64,000 nt of DNA from Kallipyga gabonensis (lineage in GTDB: Bacteria; Bacillota; Clostridia; Tissierellales; Peptoniphilaceae): contig NZ_CXYV01000002.1 of assembly GCF_001286805.1 (NCBI RefSeq), positions 186,001 to 250,000 on the forward strand. Reading direction: 5' to 3'. Below, piece after piece: positions 53,303 to 63,373 of this stretch; the first letter of the stretch is position 1, and every line of letters begins with the position of its first letter. A program made the translations under genes and the position numbers. The notes under the pieces were generated by a model that worked only from the letters and a program-made list of their open reading frames with translations, was not told where the DNA came from and searched no databases.

Positions 53303-54135
53303 TCATTCCCCCTTAGCGAACGCCGTCTGGACTTCTCCATGGCCTCCCTGACCCATTCCTCCCGGTCCTTCCGGGACATCTTCTTGCTTTGGGAGGTGTT
53401 TTCCGCCCCTCCTTTTTTCGGGCCGGGCCGCCGGCCTTCCTTGCCCTCCTTGTCCCGGGCTTCCTTGTCCAGGAATTTATCCAGGGCCTCCTTATCGGTG
53501 ATCCCTTCAAAGCGAACCCAGTTCTCCACGATGGCGGTCACATAGTTGAAAGACCGGGAGGAAGCTTCAGCATGGTTGACCGCTTTTTTATAGGCATAGA
53601 GGTAAAAGTCCGGGCTCAGCTTATAGGTGTTGAGGACCTGGTGGATGGCCTGGATTTCATTGGCCTTGAGTCGGACCCGGTAGGCATGGCCCTCTGAAAG
53701 GAAGTCCTCCAGGTCGTCCATCATGGTCTTCCGGGCCCGGTCGTCCGGACTCAGGAAGGCGGCCGGATCCGGATCCTCCACGGGAAGGGGGCCAGGGTCA
53801 GCCCCCTCCTCCTTGGCCTCATCGATCCCCGCATAGAGGAGGAGGATGGACTTGAAGCGGAAGACGGGGTGACCCTCCTGGCGATCCTCTTCCACCAAGC
53901 CCTGGTCAATCCAGTAGTTGAGAGCGTCAATGACCTCTTCATCTGTCATGGATAGGGCCTGAGCAATATCTCCATCGGAGAGGACGGCCCTTTCCGTCTG
54001 GTAGCAGGCCTTCCAGCCATAGAGGTAGACCTTGAGGGCGTTGCCGTCGGCTAAAGGAAGATAGGTTTGTAGAAAAAGATTTTCAACCGGCGTGACCCGA
54101 AAGTCCACCGAGGATAAATCGAATTGAAGTTTCAT
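53299..54135 (-). CDS. DnaD-domain replication initiation protein
   Basis: A 278-residue DnaD/DnaB(Bacillus)-type primosome protein. The N-terminal winged helix region (residues about 10-100) is followed by an acidic linker and the C-terminal DnaD domain (ALDKFL and helices around NYVTAIVENWVRFEG, residues 165-225), then a basic tail. It remodels DNA at replication start. It lies between dnaB helicase and the helicase loader, overlapping the latter. Confidence 0.9.
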   Translation of the reverse strand: MKLQFDLSSVDFRVTPVENLFLQTYLPLADGNALKVYLYGWKACYQTERAVLSDGDIAQALSMTDEEVIDALNYWIDQGLVEEDRQEGHPVFRFKSILLLYAGIDEAKEEGADPGPLPVEDPDPAAFLSPDDRARKTMMDDLEDFLSEGHAYRVRLKANEIQAIHQVLNTYKLSPDFYLYAYKKAVNHAEASSRSFNYVTAIVENWVRFEGITDKEALDKFLDKEARDKEGKEGRRPGPKKGGAENTSQSKKMSRKDREEWVREAMEKSRRRSLRGNE

Positions 54136-54162
54136 GGCAAGCCTTTCTGCTTGACCGGCCCG

Positions 54163-55536
54163 CTAGGCGTCCGGCCCCTCTTTGTAGTCCACCGAATAGA
54201 ACATGGTCTGCTCCTTTTTGAAAAAGAGATTGACCTTGCCTGTAGGACCGTTGCGATGCTTGGCAATGGTGAGCTCGGTGATGTTGGGGTGGTCAGTGTC
54301 GGGATTGTAGTAGTCTTCCCGGTAGAGAAGGAGGACCACATCGGCATCCTGCTCGATGGCCCCTGACTCTCTCATGTCCGACATGACCGGCCGGGAGCCT
54401 TCCCGGGACTCGGTCTTACGGGACAGCTGGGAGAGGGCCAGAACCGGGCAGTCCATCTCCTTGGCCAGAGCCTTGAGTCCCCGGGAGATGGTGGTAATTT
54501 CCTGTTGACGGTTCTCATTCCGCCGACCATCATCCACCGTCATGAGCTGGAGGTAGTCGATGACCACCAGGTCCAGACCGGTTTCCATCTTGAGCCGCCG
54601 GCACTTGGACCGGAGGGCCTGGACAGAAAGTGAAGAAGTGTCATCAATATAGATGGACAGGTCCTTGAGCCGGTCCACCCCCCGGGTCAGGATGTCAAAA
54701 TCCCGGTCGGCTTCCAGGTCGCCGGAGATAATCTTCTTTAGGTTGATTCCCGTAGCCATAGAGAGGAGACGCTGGGAGAGCTGGAGCTTGGACATTTCCA
54801 GGGAAAAAACCGCCACCTTATAGGGATGGATCCCTTCCTTGTCCTGGAAGCGAGCCGCATGGTAGGCCATATTCAGACCTAAGGAGGTCTTCCCCATGGA
54901 AGGCCGGGCAGCGAGAAGGATGAGATCGGAAGGCTGGAAGCCGGATAGGGTCTCATCCAAATCCCGGTAGCCGGTTGTAATCCCCGTCAGGTCCCCCTTG
55001 TGGAGGGAAAGATCGAAGACCTTGGCCAGGGTCGTATCCATGGTTTCGCTCAAGGGGGTCAGGCCGGTATAGAGCCGGTACTCATTGATCTCCAAGAGGC
55101 GACTTTCGGCCGACTCCAGGATGGCGTCCGGACCCTCAGACCCGTCAAAGGACCGGCGGCGGATGTCTTCTCCGAAAGCAATCAGGGCTCGGAGGTTGGC
55201 ATTCTTCTTGACAATATCAATGTAGCTGTTGATCCGGGAAGAATAGTAGTTGGGGGAGCTTAAAGAGAAGAGAAGGTTGAGAATTTCCTCTTCACTCAGG
55301 GTCTTTCGCCGGGTTAATTCCTCTTTGAGGGTGGTGTAGTCGATGGGTTCATGGGCACTCGAAAGAGCCAACATGGCCTCATAAATCTCGACATGCTGGG
55401 GGTGGTAGAAATCTTCAGGAAGGAGCTTTTGGCTGACGATATTGATATCGGGGTTGTTGTAAAAAATACAGCCCAGAACCGCACGCTCGGCGTCCAGGTT
55501 CGCAGGCTGTGTAAGCTTCTTCTCTTGATCGGCCAT
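54163..55536 (-). CDS. dnaB: Replicative DNA helicase DnaB
   Basis: A 457-residue RecA-type hexameric helicase, started at the ATG at 55536 with GAGG upstream (frame open to 55611). The N-terminal primase-binding domain begins ANLDAERAVLGCIF. The motor has Walker A ARPSMGKTS, VVIDYLQLM and the sensor SQLSRKTE, and the arginine-finger region near DADVVLLLYRED. It lies 1 base after rplI. Confidence 0.96.
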   Translation of the reverse strand: MADQEKKLTQPANLDAERAVLGCIFYNNPDINIVSQKLLPEDFYHPQHVEIYEAMLALSSAHEPIDYTTLKEELTRRKTLSEEEILNLLFSLSSPNYYSSRINSYIDIVKKNANLRALIAFGEDIRRRSFDGSEGPDAILESAESRLLEINEYRLYTGLTPLSETMDTTLAKVFDLSLHKGDLTGITTGYRDLDETLSGFQPSDLILLAARPSMGKTSLGLNMAYHAARFQDKEGIHPYKVAVFSLEMSKLQLSQRLLSMATGINLKKIISGDLEADRDFDILTRGVDRLKDLSIYIDDTSSLSVQALRSKCRRLKMETGLDLVVIDYLQLMTVDDGRRNENRQQEITTISRGLKALAKEMDCPVLALSQLSRKTESREGSRPVMSDMRESGAIEQDADVVLLLYREDYYNPDTDHPNITELTIAKHRNGPTGKVNLFFKKEQTMFYSVDYKEGPDA

Positions 55537-55537
55537 C

Positions 55538-55984
55538 TTATGCCTCTTCAATATAGACCTGGAGCTGGGAGACCATTTCCGGATAAATGCGGATGTCCAC
55601 CTTATGTCCACCCAGAGTCTTCAGGGGTTCAGCGATTTCAATCTTTTTCTTGTCCACATCAATCCCCACCTGCTTCTTCAGGGCCTCAGCAATGTCCTGA
55701 GAAGTGATTGAACCGAAGAGCTTACCGGCTTCTCCGGCCTTGGCTTTAATGGTGACTTTGGATTGACCGATCTTCTCGTCCAATTTCAGAGCCTCCTGGC
55801 GGCGGGCTTCCTCTTCCCGGGCTTTCTGGGCTTCCCTCTTCTTCCACTTTTTGACCACAGCCGGCGTAGCTTGAAGGGCCAGCCCCTGCTTGGCCAGAAA
55901 GTTGTTAAAATAGCCGGGCTTGACATCAACGAGTTCGCCTTCTTTTCCGGTTCCTTCTACATCTTTAAGCAAAATGGCTTTCAT
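55538..55984 (-). CDS. rplI: 50S ribosomal protein L9
   Basis: A 148-residue protein with the L9 N-domain signature ([30 protein letters not shown] in pieces), the long connecting helix and the C-domain ending VYIEEA. I start it at the ATG at 55984 with GGAGG upstream; this overlaps the gdpP 3' end. The order gdpP-rplI-dnaB is classical in Firmicutes. Confidence 0.96.
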   Translation of the reverse strand: MKAILLKDVEGTGKEGELVDVKPGYFNNFLAKQGLALQATPAVVKKWKKREAQKAREEEARRQEALKLDEKIGQSKVTIKAKAGEAGKLFGSITSQDIAEALKKQVGIDVDKKKIEIAEPLKTLGGHKVDIRIYPEMVSQLQVYIEEA

Positions 55985-57980
55985 TATCTTCCTCCTTAAA
56001 ATAGTTATGGATGGCTTCTTTGAGCTTTTCTTCCGCCTCATCCATGGTGACCTTGAGTTGGGTAGCGGCGGCGGTCAAATGTCCCCCTCCGCCCAAGGCT
56101 TCCATGATGAGTTGGACGGAAACGTCCCCGAAGGACCGGGCTGAAATATGGACCTTGTCTCCGGCATAACAGAGAACAAAGGAAGCTTCCACCCCTCGGA
56201 TTCCCATGAGCTCATCAGCTGCCTGGGAAGCGACCAGGGTTGTTCCCTCCATCTTTCGCTCGAAGCGTCCGATCATGGTGTGGTTTTCATATTGAATGGC
56301 ATTGGCCAGGATCTCCGACCGGTATTGGGTTAGGGTGAAGTCATCCTGGAAAAGCTGTTTGATCACGATGGAATCGGCTCCTTGACGTTTGAGATAAGCT
56401 GCCGCCTCAAAGGTCCGGGTTCCGGTCTGGTAGTAGAAATCTTTCGTATCCACGGTAATCCCCGCCAATAAGCCTTCGGCGACCACCCGGGGAAGCTTGG
56501 GACTGGTATCCAGGTAGGAGATCAACTCCGTGACCATCTCGGAGGCCGAAGACGCATAAGGTTCGATGTAGGAGATTTCAGCTTCATGGATATAGTCGGC
56601 CCCTCTCCGGTGGTGGTCGATGATAATGATCCGGTTGCCCTGGTCGAGTAGGGCCGGAGCAGCCGTCGAATCATGGCGATGGTTGTCGACCACGATGATA
56701 AGGGAAGACTCTGTCCGCCGTTCCATAGCCTCTTCCGGACTGATGATCAAGTCCTCTGCATCCGGCAGTTCCTCCATGACCTTGGCATAGAGGTTTTCCA
56801 CCGCAGCAGACACCTCACCCAGGACAATAAGCGGGTTCCCTCCGATGGACTTGGTAAAGGTGGCCATACCCAGGCAGGCACCCAGGGAGTCCATATCGGG
56901 GTTTTCGTGGCCCATGATAAAGGTCCAATCCGAATTGAGGATGAAGGAGCGAATGGTGTTGGACATGACCCTGGCCTTGACCTTGGTGAAGCGTTGGGTA
57001 GCCTGGTTCTTTCCCCCATAGTAATCCAACTGGTCCCCTGACTTGAGGACGGCCTGGTCTCCGCCCCGGGAAAGAGCGATATCCATGGCCTGACGGGATT
57101 CGGTCCAAATTTCCTGGGGGGTCAATTCCCCGTAAGCTATGCCCAGAGACAGGGTCGGGGTAATTCCGGTTCCTTCGATGGTCTTGATGTCATCCAGGAT
57201 GTGGAAATTTTCCCTCTTGGCCTTATCCAGCATGGCCTGGTTGGTAATGAGAATATAACGGTCATTTTCATATTTAATACAAACGGCTTCAAGTTCACCG
57301 GCATAAGCATTCATGAGTCGATCAACCTGAGCGGTGAGAAGGGGGCGATCCTGCTCGGATGTTTTGGACCGAACCTCGTCATAGTTATCAAAGAAAATAG
57401 AAAAGATGACCAGCTTGTTGTCTTCATATCGGGCTTCCATGATTTGTTCATGGCTATCGTCCACCCCATACAGGAGGTAAAGGCAGTCTTCCCTATCCTC
57501 CGATGTGATGTTGTGATAGAAGCTGTAGTGAGAAGAACCCACGGTCAGGGAAATGGGTTCTTTACTTTCACCCAGACCCTCTAAGGAAATCTCGCCCATG
57601 GCCTTCCGGTAGGACTGACCAAGAAGGGAGGTTTGGATTTGGAAGACTTCCTTAAAAAGGGAGTTATACCAAAGGAAAGATCCTTCTTCATTGAGGACAG
57701 CCATGGGGAAGGGCATCCGGAAGATGGCGTTTTTCGTGATTTCATCGAAGTTTTTATCCATGCTTTCGACAGCCAGGCGGGCCCTTTGTCGGCTCTCTTC
57801 TTCCATCCGGGAGGCGACCAGGTAGGAAAGAATCGTCAGGATCAATCCGAATATGCCGGCCAGGGGATGAAGGAAAAACAAAAGAATAGAAAGCACAAAA
57901 GAAGCCAGGGGGGCTAAGATCAGCTTGGACTGGGCCAGCTGAATCGCCTGGTGATTCTTATTCGTTGGAGTTTTGTCCAT
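55965..57980 (-). CDS. gdpP: Cyclic-di-AMP phosphodiesterase GdpP
   Basis: A 671-residue membrane protein. Two transmembrane segments (about residues 20-60) are followed by a PAS domain (85-170), a degenerate GGDEF domain (175-300) and a DHH/DHHA1 phosphodiesterase. The last has [30 protein letters not shown] and [11 protein letters not shown], with the metal ligands intact. It degrades c-di-AMP and so affects wall and potassium homeostasis. Its start overlaps the end of the DUF2232 gene. Confidence 0.96.
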   Translation of the reverse strand: MDKTPTNKNHQAIQLAQSKLILAPLASFVLSILLFFLHPLAGIFGLILTILSYLVASRMEEESRQRARLAVESMDKNFDEITKNAIFRMPFPMAVLNEEGSFLWYNSLFKEVFQIQTSLLGQSYRKAMGEISLEGLGESKEPISLTVGSSHYSFYHNITSEDREDCLYLLYGVDDSHEQIMEARYEDNKLVIFSIFFDNYDEVRSKTSEQDRPLLTAQVDRLMNAYAGELEAVCIKYENDRYILITNQAMLDKAKRENFHILDDIKTIEGTGITPTLSLGIAYGELTPQEIWTESRQAMDIALSRGGDQAVLKSGDQLDYYGGKNQATQRFTKVKARVMSNTIRSFILNSDWTFIMGHENPDMDSLGACLGMATFTKSIGGNPLIVLGEVSAAVENLYAKVMEELPDAEDLIISPEEAMERRTESSLIIVVDNHRHDSTAAPALLDQGNRIIIIDHHRRGADYIHEAEISYIEPYASSASEMVTELISYLDTSPKLPRVVAEGLLAGITVDTKDFYYQTGTRTFEAAAYLKRQGADSIVIKQLFQDDFTLTQYRSEILANAIQYENHTMIGRFERKMEGTTLVASQAADELMGIRGVEASFVLCYAGDKVHISARSFGDVSVQLIMEALGGGGHLTAAATQLKVTMDEAEEKLKEAIHNYFKEEDNESHFA

Positions 57981-58914
57981 GATTTTGGCCTTTCTCTCTG
58001 AATTTAATTCGCAGGCCCAAAAGACCGTCCCCTATGCCCAGAAAGAGGGCCATGAGGCCGGGAAAGACCAGGAACATAAAAAAGAAGTATAGGATCAGGC
58101 GACCCATCCAATGGATCATCCGCCACTGAAGACGAAAGTCGATGTAGCCCATTCCATTCAGGAGAAGAAGGGATAGGGCAACGACCACGGTATTTCCATA
58201 ATAAGCATTCCCCGGAAGGACAAGGCCCAGACCTAATCCGGCCAGAAGAATCAGGGTCCAAAAACGGGAAAGTTCAAAATCCGCCAAGGCAAAGGGACGG
58301 ACGTCCGCCTGACTGGATATAGAAATAAAGTGAGACAGGAGTCCGGTTACCAGGGCGGTGAATAGACTGGAAACGTAAAGGAGACCGGGGATGGAATGGA
58401 CCAGGACTTCCATAGCAACGGAGACCTGGTATTGAAGGGCCGGCAAGTCGGCTTCCGCCACCCCGGAACCCAAATCGGCCAGCTGGCCTTCGACCCCCTC
58501 CCGAATGCTTTGCTGGACGGTTTCAAACCAAGACGTTCCCGCAATCCTTTCCGTCAAAAAAAGCTGACCCAAAACGGAGGCAAAAATCACCAGGGAAGTC
58601 AGAAGAACCTCATCACGGGGTTCGCTTTTTCGTCGAATCATTTCCCCCATGCAAAAGCCTGCCGGAATAAAGTAGACAGCCTGAACCAGGCTTTCTTCCC
58701 AGCCCACCAGGACCATACCAGCAGCCAGGGCAAGGGCCATGGAGAGACCGGTCCACTTGGGTCCTTCAGCAATATAGAGGGTGACAAAGGGAAAGAGGAG
58801 AAGGACATGGAGAAAGGGCATGACTGTGGTGGTAAAATAAACCAAAGCCACCGTCAGGCCGGCTGCAAGCAGGGCATTAAGCAAACTGGATTGTCTGACT
58901 TTCTTCATTTCCAT
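57958..58914 (-). CDS. DUF2232 membrane protein (YybS-like)
   Basis: A 318-residue integral membrane protein with about eight hydrophobic segments. It resembles the DUF2232/YybS family that precedes gdpP in Firmicutes. Function unknown; it may be a transporter-like partner. It is the first gene of the DUF2232-gdpP-rplI-dnaB-dnaD-dnaC-nnrE unit. Confidence 0.88.
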   Translation of the reverse strand: MEMKKVRQSSLLNALLAAGLTVALVYFTTTVMPFLHVLLLFPFVTLYIAEGPKWTGLSMALALAAGMVLVGWEESLVQAVYFIPAGFCMGEMIRRKSEPRDEVLLTSLVIFASVLGQLFLTERIAGTSWFETVQQSIREGVEGQLADLGSGVAEADLPALQYQVSVAMEVLVHSIPGLLYVSSLFTALVTGLLSHFISISSQADVRPFALADFELSRFWTLILLAGLGLGLVLPGNAYYGNTVVVALSLLLLNGMGYIDFRLQWRMIHWMGRLILYFFFMFLVFPGLMALFLGIGDGLLGLRIKFREKGQNHGQNSNE

Positions 58915-59005
58915 AAGTAACTCCTTTTCAACATTCTAACATAAAAGGGGCTGAAATCCTGCTCAAATTGGGTAGAAAGAAAAGGAGAAAGTCCTGAAAA
59001 AGAAG

Positions 59006-59824
59006 ATGAAATGCCGGATCAGAAAGGATGACATCGCTGTGTATACCAACCCCTTGATTGACCAGATGCTTGATCGTAGGAGCTACCGGGAATTTACGGA
59101 CCGGAAAGTAGAGGAAGAAAAGATTCAGGTCCTTCTTGAGGTCGCCCGACACACCGCCACATCGATCGGTCTTCAATGGGCTTCACTCATTCGGATTAAT
59201 GATCCCCGAAAAAAAGAGGCCCTGGCTGACATCGGTCACCAGGACTACATTGCCCGAGCACCGGAAGTCTGGATTTTTCTGGCAGACGGCTACCGGAATG
59301 CCAGGATCGCCGAAGAAAAGGGCACTCCTTCCCCCTATGCCTTTGACATCAACTTCTTCGCTCAAGCCATCACCGATGCCGCCCTCATGGCCCAAAATGT
59401 CATGGTGGCCCTGGAATCCATGGGCCTGGGTGGGGTCTTCCTGGGGTCCATCCTCAATGACCCCGATCGCCTGGTGGAGGTTCTGGACCTTCCTCAGGGC
59501 ACCTTCCCTGTAGTGGGCATGCTCTTTGGCTACCCCAACCAGAATCCCCAGAAAAAGCCCAGGATGGACATGAGCCTTCGAACTTTTCTTGATCGCTATG
59601 AAGACCGGTCCCCCTATTTGGAGACCCTGGCTGACTACGATGAGGAAATGCAGACCTATTATGACCTTCGCGATGCCAACCGCCGGGTGGACTCCTTCAC
59701 CGACCAGGTGGTGAAGAAAATCGGGTCCATGAACCCGGACCGGAACCGCTTGACCCGGGTGGCGAAAAGTCAAGGCTTCCGGCTCTATGAAGATGGGCTG
59801 GATTTCCCACCCACAGCGGACTAA
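59006..59824 (+). CDS. NADPH-dependent nitroreductase-family oxidoreductase
   Basis: A protein of 261-272 residues resembling NfsA/FRP-type flavin reductases. It has MLDRRSYREFTDRKV for FMN binding near the start, FFAQAITDAALMAQNVMVALESMGLGGVFLGS, and GMLFGYPNQNPQKKPRM. It probably reduces quinones, nitro compounds or flavins. The ATG at 59006 has only a weak ribosome site; a GTG at 59039 preceded by AAGGA is an alternative start that gives a more usual N-terminus. It is convergent with dtd. Confidence 0.9.
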   Translation: MKCRIRKDDIAVYTNPLIDQMLDRRSYREFTDRKVEEEKIQVLLEVARHTATSIGLQWASLIRINDPRKKEALADIGHQDYIARAPEVWIFLADGYRNARIAEEKGTPSPYAFDINFFAQAITDAALMAQNVMVALESMGLGGVFLGSILNDPDRLVEVLDLPQGTFPVVGMLFGYPNQNPQKKPRMDMSLRTFLDRYEDRSPYLETLADYDEEMQTYYDLRDANRRVDSFTDQVVKKIGSMNPDRNRLTRVAKSQGFRLYEDGLDFPPTAD

Positions 59825-60267
59825 AGTTCAGCAGTATCCAACCAGATAGTAAAAGGGCCGTCATTGACCAGGTGGACCTTCATATCCGCCCCGAATTCGC
59901 CGGCTTCCACCCGGTCCAAATCTTTCTTCGCCCGTTCAATAAAGTCCAAATAGAGTTTTTTACCTAGGGCAGGCGGGGCAGCCTTGGTGAAAGAAGGACG
60001 GTTCCCCTTTCTGAAATCCCCGTATAGGGTGAACTGGGAGACAATCAGGCAGGATCCCCCCACCTTGTCCAGGTTCCAATTGGTTTTCCCCTGGTCATCC
60101 ATGAAGACCCGGAGACGGTAGATCTTATTCCATAACTTCTCTACTTCTTCCGGGCCATCCTCCGGACCCACTCCCAGGAAGATCAAGTAGCCTTTGTCAA
60201 TCTCCCCGATGATCTCCCCTTCGACCTCCACGGAAGCTTGACTGACGCACTGGACGAGTGCTCTCAT
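59821..60267 (-). CDS. dtd: D-aminoacyl-tRNA deacylase
   Basis: A 148-residue DTD enzyme, started at the ATG at 60267 with AAGGAG upstream (frame open to 60387). Catalytic and binding motifs are LIVSQFTLYGDFRKGNRP and the C-terminal LVNDGPFTIWLD. It removes D-amino acids from mischarged tRNA. Its end overlaps the end of the nitroreductase gene by 4 bases. Confidence 0.95.
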   Translation of the reverse strand: MRALVQCVSQASVEVEGEIIGEIDKGYLIFLGVGPEDGPEEVEKLWNKIYRLRVFMDDQGKTNWNLDKVGGSCLIVSQFTLYGDFRKGNRPSFTKAAPPALGKKLYLDFIERAKKDLDRVEAGEFGADMKVHLVNDGPFTIWLDTAEL

Positions 60268-60392
60268 CTTATTCTCCTTCCCTTTCCGGATCTCGCCGGG
60301 AATTATCATCCCGGGAAGACCTGTTTTCATAAAAAGACGCATTTTCTTTCGATTCAATGTAAGATAGGAGTAGAAAACACTACTCATAGAAA

Positions 60393-60407
60393 TTACTACA
60401 ATAGTAA
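60393..60407. promoter_or_regulatory. Inverted repeat TTACTA-CAA-TAGTAA, candidate ArsR operator
   Basis: A perfect 6+6 inverted repeat with 3-base centre, 21 bases before the ArsR-family start. Its position suits autorepression. Confidence 0.55.
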
Positions 60408-60428
60408 GCTAACGAATAGGGGTTGTAA

Positions 60429-60752
60429 ATGTCAAATCAACGTGCGGACCAACAAGAGATGGTAGACAATGAAAATTTAGCCCGCTTTTTCTTTGTTCTG
60501 GGCGATCCTACCCGCCTCCGGATCCTCCATGAATTGGGAGAAAGGGAAAAGAATGTCAGCGAACTTTCGGAAACCCTCAACTTGACGGTCTCTGCCATCT
60601 CCCACCAACTGAAAATCCTCCGGGATAAGGACCTGGTTCGGTCTCGTCGGGATGGAAAATATATTTATTACCGGATGTCGGATGACCATGTTCGAGACAT
60701 CATCCGGATTTCCCGTGCCCACCTCTGCGAAGATCCCGACCACAAGGATTAG
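60429..60752 (+). CDS. ArsR/SmtB-family repressor with an alpha-5 zinc-type site
   Basis: A 107-residue winged-HTH repressor (ELSETLNLTVSAISHQLKILRDKDLVRSRRDGKYIYY). It lacks the alpha-3 CxC of arsenic and cadmium sensors. The last helix has Asp-x-His, ten residues, then His-x2-Glu (DDHVRDIIRISRAHLCE), the exact spacing of the SmtB zinc site. It is therefore probably a zinc or cobalt sensor. No metal-efflux gene is adjacent; its target may be elsewhere, for example the ZIP gene or a distant exporter. Confidence 0.9.
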   Translation: MSNQRADQQEMVDNENLARFFFVLGDPTRLRILHELGEREKNVSELSETLNLTVSAISHQLKILRDKDLVRSRRDGKYIYYRMSDDHVRDIIRISRAHLCEDPDHKD

Positions 60753-60784
60753 CTTTTTCCTGCCAAAAACTTCCCAACAAGAAT

Positions 60785-60821
60785 AAACCCCCGACCGGGC
60801 TATTGACCGGGTCGAGGGTTT
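60785..60821 (+). terminator. Terminator after the ArsR-family gene
   Basis: AAACCCCCGACC (60785-60796) pairs with GGTCGAGGGTTT (60810-60821) with one mismatch and is followed by TTCTTTTG; probably works for the convergent pckA gene too. Confidence 0.8.
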
Positions 60822-60856
60822 TCTTTTGTCTGGATCTTTCTCCCTAGACAATGTAA

Positions 60857-62497
60857 CTACTTCTTCAGGGCTTCAATGACCTTCCGAAGGGCCTGGGCTG
60901 CTTCATCGGGAAGCTGGTTGAAGTCGTCCAGGTTCTCGATGTAGTCAAGTTTGACTTCGAAGGAGTGGGTGGCTTTTTCCTTGTAGCCGTCTTCCTGCTT
61001 GTCCGGCTCGAAGCCTTCTACCGGCATGTAATCGAACTCTTCCAGACCCAGCCAGGGCTTCCACTGGTCCTTCTTCTCCACCAGGTTTTCGATGACGCCC
61101 AGGGTGACTTCCTTGGGAATCTTCTTGTCCATGTAGAAACCGGTGTTGAGGATGTAGCAGGCGGTGTCGTTTTCGATGAGTTCCAGGAACTTCCGGTAGT
61201 CATTGGCTAAGGGGTAGGTCCGGAAGGGGTTAGCGTAGGGCTCAATGACCAGGGCGGTGGGGTCCACGCCCTTGGCCAAGCGTTCTGCAGAGGTTCTCTT
61301 GGTGGAGAGGGTGGCCCCCATAAGGGTGCCCATAACCTTGGAGTTGACCCGGAGGAGGGGGGGCAGGGTGGGATCCTTCATGATCCAGAAGATGGCATCG
61401 ATGGGGTCGGACAGGCGGTCAACCCGGTTGGGAGACCAGAGCTTGGATTTGATGGCCCGGCCGTTGCCGTTGCGGATGTCCTGGGTGATGGGAACGATCT
61501 TGCCCTCATCGTCCACGGTGGCTCCGCAGTTCTGGAGACTCAAAAGGTAAGTGTTGTCCGGGGAGTCGGTGGGATAGTCCTGGGTCTTATCGAAGTAGGT
61601 GGGCTCCATGGCAATCCCGTACTTTTCCGCCACGTTAATGACAAAGGCGTCGTCGTGGAGGATCTTGATCTCATACTTGTCGCCATGCTTGGCATGGGTG
61701 ATGGTGGATTTTCCGGACCCGGACAGGCCGAAGACGGCCATGGTGTAGGGATCGTCCCCTTCATGGAGGATGGTCTTGGCACCGCCGTGGCAGGAGGCAT
61801 AGCCATTGCGATTGGCGATGGACCAGGCCAGGGTCAAGGTTCCTTTTTTATGCTCGCCGAAATATTTCATGCCCAGAAGGGCGGCACAGTTGTGCTCGCT
61901 GTCGAAGTAGGTCAGGCCCATGGGATGGTCGGGGTGGGACCACTGAGGATCGGAGAAGACATAAATGTCGGTCTCTTCAATCTCCTTGGATTCTTCATAC
62001 ATCTCCGCATACTTGGTGGTCAGGGGCTGGAAGTTCAGCATCCAGTTGTAGAGGAGGTTCTCCTCGCCCTCCGGCAAAAGGAGGTGGGCACGAACCATGA
62101 AGTCCTCATCCAGGCCGATGACGGTCTGGGCATGGTAGAGGGTTCCCCAGCGAGAATCGTAGATGGCATCCATGACCTTCTTGTTGAGGTCGTCTTCATC
62201 AACTCCCTTGAAGCCTTGAATACGGCGGGCTGCTGCCGCTCTTCCGGTGACTGAACCGTCATTAAAGAGCAGGACCTTGGAATCCTTCCGCAGGCCCATC
62301 ACCTCAGGCTTATAGATGGGCAGATCGGTGACAATGGTTCCCGGGGACTCAACGGCCAAATCGTAAGCCGTTTGAATATCATTCACTTCAATAACATTGT
62401 TCCCGTAAAAAGGGGTCATGACCAAAGACCGAAGCCTGGAGATGGCCTTGTTGTCCGCGTTGATTCGGGACCGGTTAAAACCATGAATCGTTGACAT
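60857..62497 (-). CDS. pckA: Phosphoenolpyruvate carboxykinase (ATP), divergent form
   Basis: A 546-residue enzyme interconverting oxaloacetate and PEP. It has the P-loop GLSGSGKST (E. coli-type enzymes have GLSGTGKTT), a metal-binding LHDDAFVIN and a C-terminal nucleotide segment around RTYPLANDYRKFLELIEN. The overall wording is that of a distinct Firmicutes branch. AAGGAGG precedes the ATG. It is monocistronic, between a terminator and the divergent hemolysin III gene. Confidence 0.93.
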   Translation of the reverse strand: MSTIHGFNRSRINADNKAISRLRSLVMTPFYGNNVIEVNDIQTAYDLAVESPGTIVTDLPIYKPEVMGLRKDSKVLLFNDGSVTGRAAAARRIQGFKGVDEDDLNKKVMDAIYDSRWGTLYHAQTVIGLDEDFMVRAHLLLPEGEENLLYNWMLNFQPLTTKYAEMYEESKEIEETDIYVFSDPQWSHPDHPMGLTYFDSEHNCAALLGMKYFGEHKKGTLTLAWSIANRNGYASCHGGAKTILHEGDDPYTMAVFGLSGSGKSTITHAKHGDKYEIKILHDDAFVINVAEKYGIAMEPTYFDKTQDYPTDSPDNTYLLSLQNCGATVDDEGKIVPITQDIRNGNGRAIKSKLWSPNRVDRLSDPIDAIFWIMKDPTLPPLLRVNSKVMGTLMGATLSTKRTSAERLAKGVDPTALVIEPYANPFRTYPLANDYRKFLELIENDTACYILNTGFYMDKKIPKEVTLGVIENLVEKKDQWKPWLGLEEFDYMPVEGFEPDKQEDGYKEKATHSFEVKLDYIENLDDFNQLPDEAAQALRKVIEALKK

Positions 62498-62686
62498 ACC
62501 TTTTCCTCCTTTTGAGAAATGAAATCACAAAATGTAAATGTACACCATCTCTATCATACACGATTTTTCCCTCTACTGAAAAAAAACGTCTTCATTCTTT
62601 TCTTTTTACCATCCACATTTGCTTCATCTCCTCCTTTCCATTTACGTTATAATGAAAAAAAGCCCAAACCGAGAAAGGAGGCCCTC

Positions 62687-63364
62687 ATGGACCAGGCTAA
62701 AAGACAGTATACCCTCAAGGAAACACAGGAAAAAATGCGACTTAAACTGGAAGTCCTGAATTCCATCACCCACGGCATTGGTATCCCTTTGGGCATCTTT
62801 TTTCTTGTCATCCTCATCCTAACCCAGGTCCAACGCCAATCCATCCCCGGTATCGTTGCCTATGCCATCTATGGCGGTTGCTTTATCTGGCTCTTTCTTT
62901 GTTCCACCGTCTACCACGCCGTCCAGCCTCCCAAGGTCAAGGCCATCCTCCGGATCTTCGACCACACAGCCATCTACCTCTTCATTGCGGGATCCTTCAC
63001 CCCCGCCATCTTTTTCCTGACCCAGGGACTCCCCCGAATCCTCTTCATGGCCCTGATTTGGACCATCGCTCTTGCCGGAACCCTCTTCAAAATCATCACC
63101 TATAAAAACTACGATAAGTGGATTCGAGTCACTGTCTTTCTGTATATTGCCATGGGCTGGTTGGGTCTCCTCTTCCTCAAGCCCATTATCCAATATGGCC
63201 TTTGGAAATTTTTCTTCTTCATCGCCTTCGGCGGCATTCTCTATACCGTCGGAACCTACTTCTACCGGAAGACGGATTGGAAATGGCATCATGTCGTCTG
63301 GCATCTTTTTGTCCTTGCTGCTGCCGTCACCCAGTTCTTCGGATTCTACCTTTACCTGTCTTAG
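62687..63364 (+). CDS. Hemolysin III / PAQR-family membrane protein (YqfA-like)
   Basis: A 225-residue protein with seven hydrophobic segments, started at the ATG at 62687 with AAAGGAGG upstream (frame open to 62519). The family signature is present: SITHGIGIPLG, STVYHAV, FDHTAIYLFIAGSFTP and WHHVVWHLFVL, whose His residues are presumed metal ligands. Role in the cell is uncertain (membrane energetics or lipid hydrolysis). Confidence 0.92.
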   Translation: MDQAKRQYTLKETQEKMRLKLEVLNSITHGIGIPLGIFFLVILILTQVQRQSIPGIVAYAIYGGCFIWLFLCSTVYHAVQPPKVKAILRIFDHTAIYLFIAGSFTPAIFFLTQGLPRILFMALIWTIALAGTLFKIITYKNYDKWIRVTVFLYIAMGWLGLLFLKPIIQYGLWKFFFFIAFGGILYTVGTYFYRKTDWKWHHVVWHLFVLAAAVTQFFGFYLYLS

Positions 63365-63373
63365 GAGGCTTCT

